NCBI GenBank assembly: GCA_963827595.1
Contig: CAWHBT010000013.1
Span: forward strand, 62,001 to 126,000
Direction: 5' to 3'
Source of the DNA: DATEDA01 sp963827595
GTDB lineage: Bacteria > Pseudomonadota > Gammaproteobacteria > Burkholderiales > SG8-39
Length of the DNA: 64,000 bases
The notes under the pieces are model-generated. The model was not told where the DNA came from. It saw nothing but the letters and a program-made list of their open reading frames with translations, and did no database searches. The translations under genes and the position numbers were made by a program. This document shows positions 35,519 through 43,998 of the stretch, piece after piece (within the stretch, counting starts at the first letter, position 1; every line of letters starts with the position of its first letter).

Positions 35519-36526
35519 ATGACCAACGCCCCAAACACGCAAGTCTTGACCCGGGAGAACGTGATGATCTCGAGCATCCCCCGGTGGCTGTGGCTGTTTC
35601 CGCTGGTCATTGCGGCGGCCGCGAGCGTCCCCGCTTCCGCTCAGCAGACCACCTCCTCGGCCGCGCCCTCAGCGGCCCAGGCCTCGCGTCTACCCAAGGG
35701 GTTCACGGAACAGAGCGCCAACGTGAACGGCGTGAGGATCAACTACAAGATCGGGGGCCGCGGCCCGGTCGTCGTCCTGCTCCACGGCTACGCCCAGACG
35801 AGCCACATGTGGCGGCCGCTGATGCCCTTGCTCGCGACCTCCCACACCGTGATCGCCCCCGACCTCCGCGGTATCGGCAGCTCGGAGCGCACGCGCGACG
35901 GCTACGACAAGAAGACCATGGCGAAGGACGTTCGTGAGCTCGTGCGCCAACTCGGCCATGAGCAGGTGAAGGTCGTCGGCCATGACATCGGTTTGATGGT
36001 GGCATACGCGTACGCGGCCCAGTATCCCGGCGAGGTCAGCAAGGTCGTCCTGATGGATGCGTTCCTGCCGGGCGTCGGTAACTGGCAGGAGGTCTGGCTG
36101 CTGCGCGACCTGTGGCACTTCCACTTCTACGGCGAAACGCCGCTGGCACTCGTCAAGGGGCGCGAGCGAACCTACTTCGAGCACTTCTGGAACGACTTCG
36201 CCGCCGACAAGACCAAGTCGGTGCCCGAAGCGGACCGCCGCGTCTATGCCGCCGCCTACGCGCGCGACGGGGGCATGCGGGCCGGGTTCGAGGTTTTCAG
36301 GAACTTCGAGCAGGACGCGAAGGACTTCGCCGCGTTCTCGACGACGAAGCTGAACATGCCCGTCCTCGTCCTCACGGGCGAGAAAGCCTCCGGCACCTTT
36401 CTCATCGAGCAAGCGAAGCTCGTCGCAACCAACGTGTCCGGCACCGTGGTCAAGGGCTCCGGCCACTGGTTGATGGAGGAAGCGACCGACCAGGTCATCC
36501 CGGCCATCGTCGCGTTCCTCGATTGA
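35519..36526 (+). CDS. Exported alpha/beta hydrolase, epoxide hydrolase / dehalogenase-like
   Basis: 335 residues. An N-terminal signal peptide (WLWLFPLVIAAAASVPASA) directs it to the periplasm. The hydrolase domain has LLHGYAQTSHMW, PDLRGIGSSE and the nucleophile elbow GHDIGLMVAYAYA, where Asp rather than Ser is the nucleophile, as in epoxide hydrolases and fluoroacetate-type dehalogenases. A cap region follows (FHFYGETPLALVKGRER), then catalytic His in GSGHWLMEE. AAAGAAAGG precedes the ATG at 35519; an earlier in-frame start at 35453 lacks support. It lies 77 bases after the chloroperoxidase-like gene and 47 bases before the next hydrolase, probably one operon. Confidence 0.82.
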   Translation: MTNAPNTQVLTRENVMISSIPRWLWLFPLVIAAAASVPASAQQTTSSAAPSAAQASRLPKGFTEQSANVNGVRINYKIGGRGPVVVLLHGYAQTSHMWRPLMPLLATSHTVIAPDLRGIGSSERTRDGYDKKTMAKDVRELVRQLGHEQVKVVGHDIGLMVAYAYAAQYPGEVSKVVLMDAFLPGVGNWQEVWLLRDLWHFHFYGETPLALVKGRERTYFEHFWNDFAADKTKSVPEADRRVYAAAYARDGGMRAGFEVFRNFEQDAKDFAAFSTTKLNMPVLVLTGEKASGTFLIEQAKLVATNVSGTVVKGSGHWLMEEATDQVIPAIVAFLD

Positions 36527-36573
36527 CGCCACTACTCGGTACAACCACTGACACTTCTTTGAAGGAGAAAGCA

Positions 36574-37293
36574 ATGACCACGACTAGCGCCAGCACCGGC
36601 AACGGGAAGGCAACGATCGTCCTCGTCCACGGCGCATTCGCCGACGGCAGCGGCTGGGCGAAGGTCATCCCGTTGCTCGAGAAGGAAGGGCATGCAGTGA
36701 TCGCCGTCCAGAATCCGCTCACCTCGTATGCCGACGATGTCGCAACGACCAGGCGCGTTATCGACGCGCAGAAAGGCCCGGTCGTCGCGGTCGGGCACTC
36801 CTACGGCGGCGCGGTAATCACGGGCGCAGCTTCGGGAAATGCCAACGTCAAAGCCCTCGTCTACATCGCCGCGTTCGCCCCGGATTCCAACGAGACGATC
36901 GGCGAGCTGCTCGAGCGGTTCGCGCCTTCCTTGATCGGCCCCGCGCTCGTACCGGATTCAGCAGGCTTCCTGTACATCGACCGGGCGAAGTTCGCCGACG
37001 TCTTCGCCAAGGACGTGCCGGAAACGGAACGGCACGTCATGGCGGCCACGCAAAAGCCCATTCAGGGGAGCGCGTTCGGCGCCCCGGTCGCGACCCCGGC
37101 GTGGAAATCGATTCCCGCGTGGTATCTCGTGGCAACGGAGGACCACGCCATCACGCCCGAGCTGCAGCGCTTCATGGCGCAGCGGATGGGCGCGAAGACG
37201 TCCGAGGTCAAGGCGAGCCACGTGCCGTTCGTCTCGCAGCCGAAGACGGTCGCGAGCGTGATCGAGCAGGCGGCGAGCGCGGTCGCGCAGTAG
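36574..37293 (+). CDS. Alpha/beta hydrolase, EstC/MES-like
   Basis: 239 residues, intact. LVHGAFADGSGWAKVIPLL near residue 17, nucleophile elbow VGHSYGGAVI, a catalytic Asp candidate in ATEDHAI and His in ASHVPFVSQP mark the salicylate-esterase/EstC-like group of small serine hydrolases. No signal peptide, so cytoplasmic. Ribosome site GAAGGAG is ideal. It sits between the exported epoxide-hydrolase-like protein and Dps. The close spacing (14 bases to Dps) suggests they are expressed together under stress. Confidence 0.82.
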   Translation: MTTTSASTGNGKATIVLVHGAFADGSGWAKVIPLLEKEGHAVIAVQNPLTSYADDVATTRRVIDAQKGPVVAVGHSYGGAVITGAASGNANVKALVYIAAFAPDSNETIGELLERFAPSLIGPALVPDSAGFLYIDRAKFADVFAKDVPETERHVMAATQKPIQGSAFGAPVATPAWKSIPAWYLVATEDHAITPELQRFMAQRMGAKTSEVKASHVPFVSQPKTVASVIEQAASAVAQ

Positions 37294-37307
37294 CGGGACA
37301 CCAGCCC

Positions 37308-37801
37308 ATGAAAACCACACTCTGGAACACCCAGAACGACCTCCCGGAGAAGCTGCGCGTGGAAGCGGTCGGGATGCTGAATCAGCAGCTTGCCGACGCG
37401 CTGGATCTCCATCTTCAGGCGAAGCAGGCCCACTGGAACGTGAAGGGGCCGAGCTTCATCGCGCTCCACGAGCTCTTCGACGAAGTCGTGGAGGAGTTCG
37501 AGGAGTACGCGGACGAAATCGCCGAGCGGGCCGTCGTGCTCGGCGGCACCGCGTACGGCACGGTCCGGGTTGCGGCCGGAAGGTCGCGCCTGCCGAATAT
37601 CCGCTCGACATCGTTTCGGGGCGTGACCACGTCATCGCGCTGTCCGGCGCGCTTGCGAAGTTCGGCAAGTCGGCGCGGGCCGCAATCGACGTTGCTGCGA
37701 AGCTCGGGGATGCCGACACCGCCGATCTGTTCACCGAGGTATCGCGCGGCGTGGACAAGCTGCTGTGGAAGGTGGAAGCGCACGCGGCGGGGAAGGATTG
37801 A
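37308..37801 (+). CDS. dps: Dps family DNA-binding ferritin-like protein, one frameshift
   Basis: About 164 residues with the Dps ferroxidase signature: KQAHWNVKGPSFIALHELFD and EEFEEYADEIAERAVVLGG carry the His, Asp and Glu ligands at the dimer interface. It oxidises iron with peroxide and shields DNA. One G is probably missing near 37595 (CTGCCGAATAT for CTGCCGGAATAT). After correction the frame reads RLPEYPLDIVSGRDHVIAL and ends at 37799-37801 after WKVEAHAAGKD. It follows the EstC-like gene by 14 bases. Confidence 0.85.
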
Positions 37802-37856
37802 TCACGGATCGCAAAGCGAAAGCCGCTGTCATCACGTCTCGTGAGGGGAGGTTGAT

Positions 37857-37934
37857 ATGCTGGGTCTGACGACACCCGGTGTGTTTCACACCGCGATCAG
37901 TTCCGGCTTCGCAGCCTGTCCGCCGCCAGCTTGA
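37857..37934 (+). pseudogene. Duplicated 5' end of the membrane protein gene at 43999
   Basis: 37851-37900 matches 43993-44042 at about 45 of 50 bases, covering the ribosome-site side, the ATG and the codons for MLGLTTPGVFHTAIS. After that the two diverge completely, and this copy stops at 37932-37934 after 25 residues. It is a broken duplicate of a gene start, probably left by recombination. Confidence 0.6.
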
Positions 37935-37952
37935 GGCCGCTCTACGCCGGCC

Positions 37953-38840
37953 TCAACTCGAGTCCCGGGACAACCAACGTGCCAGGTTCCCGGCGTACGC
38001 GCGGATGTCGTCCAGGGCATTCGGGTCCGCAAGCACGTGGTCTCCCTCGGGATCGGTGACGAAGCTCGGGCAGCCTAGCCGCGGATCCCAGTTGTAGTCC
38101 GCGAAGTGGTGGAAGGAAGAATGCGCAACAGCGCGGCCGCCCGCGCGCCCCGCCAGCGCGGGATCGAACGCCACGATCAGGTTGAAGTCCCGGCCGGAGG
38201 TGCGGCTGCGGCCCCGCGCGATCACGCGCGCGTACGCCCGCGTCGTCTCGGGGACACCCACGACGCCCTCGTGGGGGTGGGCCGGAAACCTGATGATCGG
38301 GTCGGCGCTGCCGCCGCGGCGCCGGAGGAGCGGATGCAGGGGAGGCTCGGGCTCGATCGTCTGCAGCTCGCCGTTCCGCCCCGAGTGGTAGTTCGGAAAG
38401 CCAATGCTCGGGTTGTAGACGTCGTCGACGCAATGGCGCCACGGCTCGGGCTCGCGGTTCTCGCCATTGAAGAAGTGCGCCTGGCCGATCTCGCCGAGCT
38501 TGAGCAGGCACGCGCCCAGGTCGTGGTGGTCGCGCGTGAACAGCAGCCCGCCGCCGCGCGCGGTGAAGCGGCGAATCGCGTTCGCATCGGCCGTGCTCAA
38601 CCCCCCGCCGGCGTCGACTGCGAACAGCCACAGCTCGTCGACGTCGGAATCCGGAAGGCCGATCAGGTCCGGGTCGTCACCGTCGGGCCCGGTCGTTCGA
38701 TCGCGGGCCGTGACGGCGAAAACCCGCGAGCCGCGATCGTCTTGAAGCGATTCGAGGTGGGTCGCCAGAAGGGAGAACCGGCGGATGTGCCAGTCGTCTT
38801 CGGTGAAGGGGATCGTGGTCTTGAAAAGGATCTTCTTCAT
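37953..38840 (-). CDS. Hypothetical protein with ThuA/GATase1-like features
   Basis: 295 residues from the ATG at 38840 (MKKILFKTTIPFTEDDWHI); the open frame extends further upstream without a better start. DELWLFAVDAGGGLS, NAIRRFTARGGGLLFTRDHHDLG and repeated His-rich segments (HCVDDVYNPSI, HSSFHHFADYNW) suggest an alpha/beta fold like ThuA or class I glutamine amidotransferases without the catalytic Cys. No signal peptide or membrane helix. Function unknown. It faces the + strand stress genes. Confidence 0.6.
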   Translation of the reverse strand: MKKILFKTTIPFTEDDWHIRRFSLLATHLESLQDDRGSRVFAVTARDRTTGPDGDDPDLIGLPDSDVDELWLFAVDAGGGLSTADANAIRRFTARGGGLLFTRDHHDLGACLLKLGEIGQAHFFNGENREPEPWRHCVDDVYNPSIGFPNYHSGRNGELQTIEPEPPLHPLLRRRGGSADPIIRFPAHPHEGVVGVPETTRAYARVIARGRSRTSGRDFNLIVAFDPALAGRAGGRAVAHSSFHHFADYNWDPRLGCPSFVTDPEGDHVLADPNALDDIRAYAGNLARWLSRDSS

Positions 38841-39167
38841 GGCTGGATAGAAGCTCAGGCGCCCATGCCGCGGAAAGAGAAAGCGCACCCGCGAGCGATC
38901 GCGGGTGCGCCGAGAACACACGGCACCTAGGGGGAGGGGGAGGAGAACCCGGCACCATGCGCTAGGGAGTGAGGTTGCGAGTCTGCGGTTGCTGCGCGAT
39001 TACAGGAACCGCGCGGAGCGCCACAGATGACACAATCGTCAGGTGGGTCTGATCACCCGTGGCAGGGACTCGGGGATGCCGCGGCTTCCGAGCGTTCCAC
39101 GAAAGCGACTGTTCCGATCCTGGCGGGCACGCGCGTGAAAGCGAAGGCGAGCCGCTGGCTGGCCCTC
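38841..39167. other. Intergenic region, no gene seen
   Basis: A G-rich stretch (38930-38945) and otherwise ordinary sequence lie between the hypothetical protein and the ferredoxin-reductase-like gene, both on the minus strand. No family-like frame, terminator with a T run or strong palindrome is visible. Confidence 0.4.
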
Positions 39168-39902
39168 TCACCCGCCATACCGCTCGGTTCTGATCCTTTC
39201 CGCCGGGACGTCCAGGTCCAGCAGCTGCTGGGTGACGGACTCGACGAACGGGTTGCTCCCGCAGACGAACGTGAGATGGGGGCGGCCGGGCATTTCCAGT
39301 GCGCGCGCAAGGAGCTCTCGGTCGATGCGGCCAGCCCGCAGGTCCGGCTGGCCAGGCGCCTCGCGCGTGACCGTCGCAATCAGGGCGAAGCCGCGGCGCT
39401 CGGCGTGGCGGGACCGCAGCTCGTCGAGGAAGAGAAGATCCGCCGATGTCCTGGCCGATGCCACGAGCGTGACCGGGAGAGCGCTGCCCTGCGCGGCGTG
39501 ATGCCGGATCATGGACATGAGCGGCACGACCCCCGAGCCACCCCCGATCAGCAGCAGCGGTCCGCCGTCCTTCACCGACCACATGAAATGGCCGCCGATC
39601 GGTCCGCGCAGGTCGATTTCGTCGCCAACCCGCACTTCATCATGGAGGAACGCCGACACCTCGCCGTTCTCGAGCCGTTCGATCGCGAGCTCCAGCGTGT
39701 CCGTCCGCTCCGGGGCGGACGCGATCGAATAGCTGCGCTGCGCCTCGTAACCGTCCGGTGCCGTGAGGCGCACGTCCATGTGCTGCCCCGGAATGAAGAA
39801 CGGTGGGTCGGGCAGCGCGAAGAAGAAGCTCTTGATCCCGGGCGTGCGCGGCGTGATCGCGACAACCGAGGTCGGTCTCCAGAGGAGCTTGCCGGGCGAC
39901 AC
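39168..39902 (-). CDS. FAD/NAD(P) oxidoreductase of the ferredoxin reductase family
   Basis: 244 residues. The FAD-binding barrel has RSYSIASAP, and the NAD(P) domain has LIGGGSGVVPLMSMIRHH, FVCGSNPFVE and the C-terminal ERYGG. There is no iron-sulfur domain. It starts at a GTG 10 bases after the molybdenum oxidoreductase stop, so the two form an operon. The pair probably works as reductase plus molybdopterin enzyme in the cytoplasm, with electrons from NAD(P)H reaching the molybdenum protein. The physiological substrate is not known. Confidence 0.85.
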   Translation of the reverse strand: MSPGKLLWRPTSVVAITPRTPGIKSFFFALPDPPFFIPGQHMDVRLTAPDGYEAQRSYSIASAPERTDTLELAIERLENGEVSAFLHDEVRVGDEIDLRGPIGGHFMWSVKDGGPLLLIGGGSGVVPLMSMIRHHAAQGSALPVTLVASARTSADLLFLDELRSRHAERRGFALIATVTREAPGQPDLRAGRIDRELLARALEMPGRPHLTFVCGSNPFVESVTQQLLDLDVPAERIRTERYGG

Positions 39903-39912
39903 GGCGGTCGTC

Positions 39913-40518
39913 TCAGTCGCCCGAATAGCGCTGCTCCTGCCAGGGATCGCCGTATATGTGATAGCCGCGCAGCTCCCAGAAGCCGGCCTCGTCCCGGTCG
40001 GTGAACTGGAGCCCGTTCAGCCACTTGGCGGACTTCCAGAAGTACAGATGCGGGACCAGCAGGCGGGCCGGGCCGCCGTGCTCGCTCGGGATCGGCTTCC
40101 CCTCGTAGGCAACCGCCACCATACCGCGGCCACCGACGACATCCTTCGTGGGCACGTTGGTGGAGTAGCCGTCGACCGAGTGCGCCAGGATGTACGGGGT
40201 CGGGGGCTCCACGCCCGCGTCGGCGAGGAGCGCGTCGATCGAGACGCCGGCCCACGTCGTATCGAACTTGCTCCACTTGGTCACGCAGTGGATGTCGCGC
40301 GTCGTCGTGGTCATCGGCAACCGATTGAACTCGTTCCAGGACCATCCCTTGACCGGCTTGGGGCCGACGCGGAGGGCGAACCGCCACGCCTCCAGTGAGA
40401 TCCGGGGCGTCGGACCGGCAGAGAGCACGGGAAAATCCTCGGTGACGAACTGCCCGGGCGGCAGCCGTCCGCTCGTGCCGGTCGGACGGCCCTTGCCGGA
40501 AAATCCTCGCGTAGCCAT
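39913..40518 (-). CDS. Sulfite oxidase-like molybdopterin oxidoreductase
   Basis: 201 residues comprising the catalytic domain only of the sulfite oxidase/YedY family. The Mo-coordinating Cys is in DIHCVTKWSKFD; LEAWRFALRVG, HSVDGYSTN and PHLYFWKSAKWLNGL are family-typical. No signal peptide, so it should stay in the cytoplasm, unlike Tat-exported MsrP. AGGAGA precedes the ATG at 40518. It is followed by its likely reductase. Confidence 0.85.
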   Translation of the reverse strand: MATRGFSGKGRPTGTSGRLPPGQFVTEDFPVLSAGPTPRISLEAWRFALRVGPKPVKGWSWNEFNRLPMTTTTRDIHCVTKWSKFDTTWAGVSIDALLADAGVEPPTPYILAHSVDGYSTNVPTKDVVGGRGMVAVAYEGKPIPSEHGGPARLLVPHLYFWKSAKWLNGLQFTDRDEAGFWELRGYHIYGDPWQEQRYSGD

Positions 40519-40641
40519 CAACGTCTCCTAGCTGATCATCGCTCGACTCGCCACCAACCGTCCGGGGCCGCCCGTCGAGCACCCCGCGGCGACGTTGGCC
40601 GTGCTGCGCGTCGCGGGAATGTAGCGGGAACCCCGCGCCTG

Positions 40642-40674
40642 TGTCAGTTGTCACATTGCCTCGCGCGGCTGTCA
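40642..40674. promoter_or_regulatory. TGTCA repeat cluster between the Mo-enzyme and DsbA-like genes
   Basis: TGTCA occurs at 40642, 40649 and 40670. The middle copy is part of TGTCACATTGC (40649-40659), identical to 34434-34444, and the last lies 21 bases after it. The site lies between divergent genes starting at 40518 and 40793 and could regulate either. Confidence 0.4.
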
Positions 40675-40792
40675 TGGTTCTGCCGTGCACGGGACGCACC
40701 GTGCGCGTGATAGTTTCCCGGCGCGCCGCTCACGGCCCTCGACTCGATCGGACTCGACCGGACTTCTGCGTCGTTTGCACCCGAAAGCGGAC

Positions 40793-41338
40793 GTGACCCA
40801 AGATCGCAAGTTCGACCTGACCGCACCGGTCACCGCCGTCGACCACGTGCTCGGCGCGTCGCACGCTCCCGTGACGATCGTCGAGTACGGCGACTTCGAG
40901 TGCCCCAACTGCAAGCAGGCTGCGCCCGGCGTGAGGCTGCTCCTCCAGCGCTACGCCGGCCGGATTCGATTCGCGTACCGCCACTTCCCGCTGGAAGAGG
41001 TTCATCCGCACGCGCTCGCCGCCGCCGAGGCGGCGGAGTGCGCGGGCAGCCAGGGCAAGTTCTGGGAGATGCACGACCTGCTGTTCGACAACCAGGCGCA
41101 CCTGAAGCCGAATCACCTTCACGGCTATGCCGAGCGCCTGGAGTTGGACATGGCGCGCTACGCCGCGGAGATGGACGAGCACGTCCACCTCCAGCGCATC
41201 CGCGAGCACATCGAGAGCGGTCGGGCAAGCCGCGTGCGCAGCACGCCGGGGTTCTTCGTGAACGGAACCATCCGGGACGTATCGTTCGGCGTGCAGGCCC
41301 TGTTCGACGCGACCGATTCGGCGCTGAAAGGCCGCTGA
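40793..41338 (+). CDS. DsbA-family thioredoxin-like protein, cytoplasmic
   Basis: 181 residues from GTG 40793. YGDFECPNCKQAAP carries the CPNC redox centre near residue 40, AYRHFPLEEVHPHA follows the second strand, the cis-Pro is in STPGFFVNG, and the inserted helical domain typical of DsbA lies between. No signal peptide follows this start; the longer frame from 40685 adds an Arg-rich segment that is not a signal either. It is therefore probably a cytoplasmic dithiol oxidoreductase, as in the group found with antioxidant genes. It ends 7 bases before the CRP/thioredoxin-reductase fusion, likely one operon. Confidence 0.82.
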   Translation: MTQDRKFDLTAPVTAVDHVLGASHAPVTIVEYGDFECPNCKQAAPGVRLLLQRYAGRIRFAYRHFPLEEVHPHALAAAEAAECAGSQGKFWEMHDLLFDNQAHLKPNHLHGYAERLELDMARYAAEMDEHVHLQRIREHIESGRASRVRSTPGFFVNGTIRDVSFGVQALFDATDSALKGR

Positions 41339-41345
41339 CGCTGCC

Positions 41346-43005
41346 ATGGCGGACCTCCGTGAGACGCGGCGGGAGCAGATGTTCCCGAAGCTCACGCCGG
41401 CTCAGATCGGCCGCCTCGAGGCCTACGGCAAGCGGGTGCGCATCCGCGCCGGCGAGGTGCTCGCCGAGCCCGGCGACCGGTTCGGACGCATGCTGGTCGT
41501 CCTTTCCGGCGCCATCGAGGTGGTGCTGCCGGGCCTCGCGGGCGAGATGCTCGTGACGGTCCATACGGCTGGCGACTTCACCGGCGAGATGAGCGCGCTG
41601 CGCGGCGCCGGCGTCTCCGTGCGCGCGCGCGTCCGCGAAGACGGCGAAGTCATCGCGATCGAGCACGAGGACCTGCGCCGGCTCGTCCAGACCGATGCGG
41701 AGCTCGGCGAGCTCTTCATGCGCGCGTTCATCCTGCGCCGGATGGGCCTGATCCAGGCCCAGCAGGGCGACGTGATCCTCATCGGCTCGAGCCACTCCGC
41801 GGAGACGCTCCGCCTGCGGCAGTTCCTCGGCCGCAACGGCTTTCCCTACACCAGCCTGGACGTCGACCGGGACCCGGATGTCGCGGCGCTGCTGGAGCGT
41901 TTCGCGGTCGGGATCGACGAAGTGCCGGTGGTCATCTGCCGCGGCGAGGAGGTGCTGAGAAATCCGAGCAACGCGCAGCTCGCCGAATGCCTGCGGATGA
42001 ATCCGGAGTTCGACGCTGCGACCGTCAGGGACATGATCGTCATCGGCGCCGGCCCGGCCGGGCTCGCCGCCGCCGTCTACGGGGCCTCGGAGGGCCTCGA
42101 CGTGCTCGTGCTCGAGGCGACGGCGCCGGGCGGACAGGCGGGGACGAGCTCGAAGATCGAGAACTACCTCGGCTTCCCGACCGGCATCTCGGGGCCGGCG
42201 CTCGCCGGGCGAGCGCTGGTCCAGGCGCAGAAATTCGGCGCCGACGTCACGGTCGCGAGCGCGGTGGCGCGACTGCTGTGCCATCGCCGGCCCTACCGGA
42301 TCGAGCTCGCCGACGGCCGCGTCGTGCACGCGCGGACGATCGTCGTCGCGACCGGCGCGGAGTACCGGCCGATCGCGATCGGGAACCTGTCGCGGTTCGT
42401 CGGCGCCGGCGTCTATCACGCCGCCACTTACCTCGAGGCGCAGATCTGCAGAGGGCGAGGAGGTGATCGTCGTCGGCGGCGGGAACTCGGCCGGCCAGGC
42501 CGCTGTCTTCCTCGCCAGCAGTTGCCGGCATGTCCACCTGCTCGTGCGGTCAGCAGGACTCGCGGAGAGCATGTCTCGCTACCTCATCCGCCGGATCGAG
42601 GAGAGCCCGACGATCACGCTGCGGCCGTTCACCGAGATCGCGGCGCTCGAGGGGAACGGGCGGCTCGAGCGCGTGGCCTGGCGAACCAGGGTGCGAGACG
42701 AGCTCGAAACGCACGCCATCGGCCACGTGTTCCTGATGACCGGTGCCGTGCCGAACGCCGCGTGGCTCCAGGGCTGGGTCGCGCTCGACGACAAAGGATT
42801 CGTGCGCACCGGGCCGGATCTGCGGGCCGAGGACCTCGAGGCGAGCCGCTGGCCGCTTTCCCGACCGCCGCACCTGCTGGAGACGAGCCGTCCGGGCATC
42901 TTCGCCGTCGGCGACGTGCGTGCCGGCAGCGTCAAGCGCGTGGCCGCGGCGGTCGGCGAGGGATCGGCCGCGGTGCAGTTCGTCCACCGCGCGCTCCAGG
43001 AGTAG
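41346..43005 (+). CDS. Cyclic-nucleotide-binding / thioredoxin-fold / thioredoxin-reductase-like fusion, one frameshift
   Basis: About 552 residues. Residues 1-125 form a cNMP-binding barrel (RIRAGEVLAEPGDRF, DFTGEMSALRG). Residues about 143-215 form a glutaredoxin-like fold (ILIGSSHSAETLRLRQFLG, TSLDVDRDPDVAALL, VPVVICRG). From about 229 an FAD/NAD(P) pyridine nucleotide reductase follows (VIGAGPAGLAAAVYG, GGQAGTSSKIENYLGFP, VVVGGGNSAGQAA, FAVGDVRAGSVKRVAAAVGE). The site of the CxxC in true thioredoxin reductases reads GVYHAATYLEAQIC, and the glutaredoxin-like domain has SSHS where a CxxC would be, so classical dithiol exchange is not possible. An extra G near 42453 shifts the frame just before the NAD motif. 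Related fusions exist in other proteobacteria and actinobacteria. Confidence 0.82.
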
Positions 43006-43019
43006 CGGAGGCGGGAAGC

Positions 43020-43472
43020 ATGACCAAGCGCTATCTGGAGGATTTCGCGGCGGGACAGCGATTCGGCGGTGCGGGACGGATCCGGATCGAGAAGGCCCGG
43101 AGCATCGCGTTCGCCGCGGAGTTCGATCCGCAGCCGTTTCACCTGGACGAGCAGGCCGCGAGCGGCTCGATCTTCGGCGGCCTTGCCGCGAGCGGCTGGC
43201 ATACCGCCGCCGCCACGATGCGGCTCCTCGTGGAGAGCGATTTCCAGCCCGCAGGCGGCATCCTCGGGGCGGGCTTCGACGAGCTCCGGTGGCCGCGGCC
43301 GGTGCGGCCCGGCGACGAGCTGCGCGTCGAGAGCGAAGTGCTCGAGGTGCGCGAGTCAAAGTCGCGCCCGGATCAGGGCGTGATCAAGGTGCGCACGACG
43401 ACCTTGAACCAGCACGGCGAGCCCGTTCAGATCTCGGTCGGCAACCTCATCGTCCCGCGGCGGACGACCTAA
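43020..43472 (+). CDS. MaoC-like (R)-hydratase / hotdog-fold protein
   Basis: 150 residues, single hotdog domain with the hydratase-2 motif FAAEFDPQPFHLDEQAA (catalytic Asp and His) and GLAASGWHTAAATMRL. It hydrates trans-2-enoyl-CoA or acts on a related thioester. It starts 14 bases after the fusion protein and ends 29 bases before the OsmC gene, so it seems to belong to the same transcript. Its link with redox genes may reflect detoxification of unsaturated acyl compounds; this is inference. Confidence 0.82.
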   Translation: MTKRYLEDFAAGQRFGGAGRIRIEKARSIAFAAEFDPQPFHLDEQAASGSIFGGLAASGWHTAAATMRLLVESDFQPAGGILGAGFDELRWPRPVRPGDELRVESEVLEVRESKSRPDQGVIKVRTTTLNQHGEPVQISVGNLIVPRRTT

Positions 43473-43501
43473 TCAACCCTCTCGTTTCGCAGGAGGACAG
43501 C

Positions 43502-43930
43502 ATGAAGATCAATCGCAGTGGATCGGCCGTGTGGTCGGGCGGCCTCAAGGACGGCCGTGGCGCCCTCTCGACCCCGAGCGGCGCGCTGAAGGACTACCCG
43601 TACGGCTTCGCCAGCCGGTTCGAGGGCGTTGCCGGCACCAACCCCGAAGAACTGCTCGCCGCGGCGCACGCCGGGTGCTTCACCATGGCGCTCTCGCTGA
43701 TGCTCGGCGAAGCGGGCTTGACCGCCGAGCGGATGGAGACGACCGCGGTGGTGACCCTCGAGGGCGGCGCGGAGGGGTTCTCGATCCCCGCGGTGCGCCT
43801 GACGCTGAAAGCCAAGATTCCCGGCGCGGAAGCTGCGTCCTTCCAAGCACTCGCCGCCAAGGCCAAGGCCAACTGCCCGGTCTCCAAGCTGTTCCGGGCC
43901 GAGATCACGCTCGACGCGCAGCTCGTCTGA
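43502..43930 (+). CDS. osmC: OsmC family peroxiredoxin (organic hydroperoxide reductase)
   Basis: 142 residues with both conserved Cys: peroxidatic in AAAHAGCFTMALSLML and resolving in KANCPVSKLF. Length and sequence fit OsmC rather than Ohr (SGALKDYPYGFASRFEG, GTNPEELLAA). It reduces organic hydroperoxides, typically with lipoyl or thioredoxin-like reductants. AGGAGG precedes the ATG. Part of the stress gene run from the DsbA-like gene to pirin. Confidence 0.88.
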   Translation: MKINRSGSAVWSGGLKDGRGALSTPSGALKDYPYGFASRFEGVAGTNPEELLAAAHAGCFTMALSLMLGEAGLTAERMETTAVVTLEGGAEGFSIPAVRLTLKAKIPGAEAASFQALAAKAKANCPVSKLFRAEITLDAQLV

Positions 43931-43998
43931 CGGCGCCCTAAGATGCAGGCTCTTCTGGCACTGCTCGTGTGCGTGTGTTTGCTTGAGAGGGGGTTGAC

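Noticed and set aside
40641..40660. Sigma54-like -24/-12 promoter at TTGTCACATTGCC
   Set aside because: The spacing between the GC-like and TTGC-like parts is far too short for sigma54, which needs about 4-5 bases between TGGCAC and TTGC elements.
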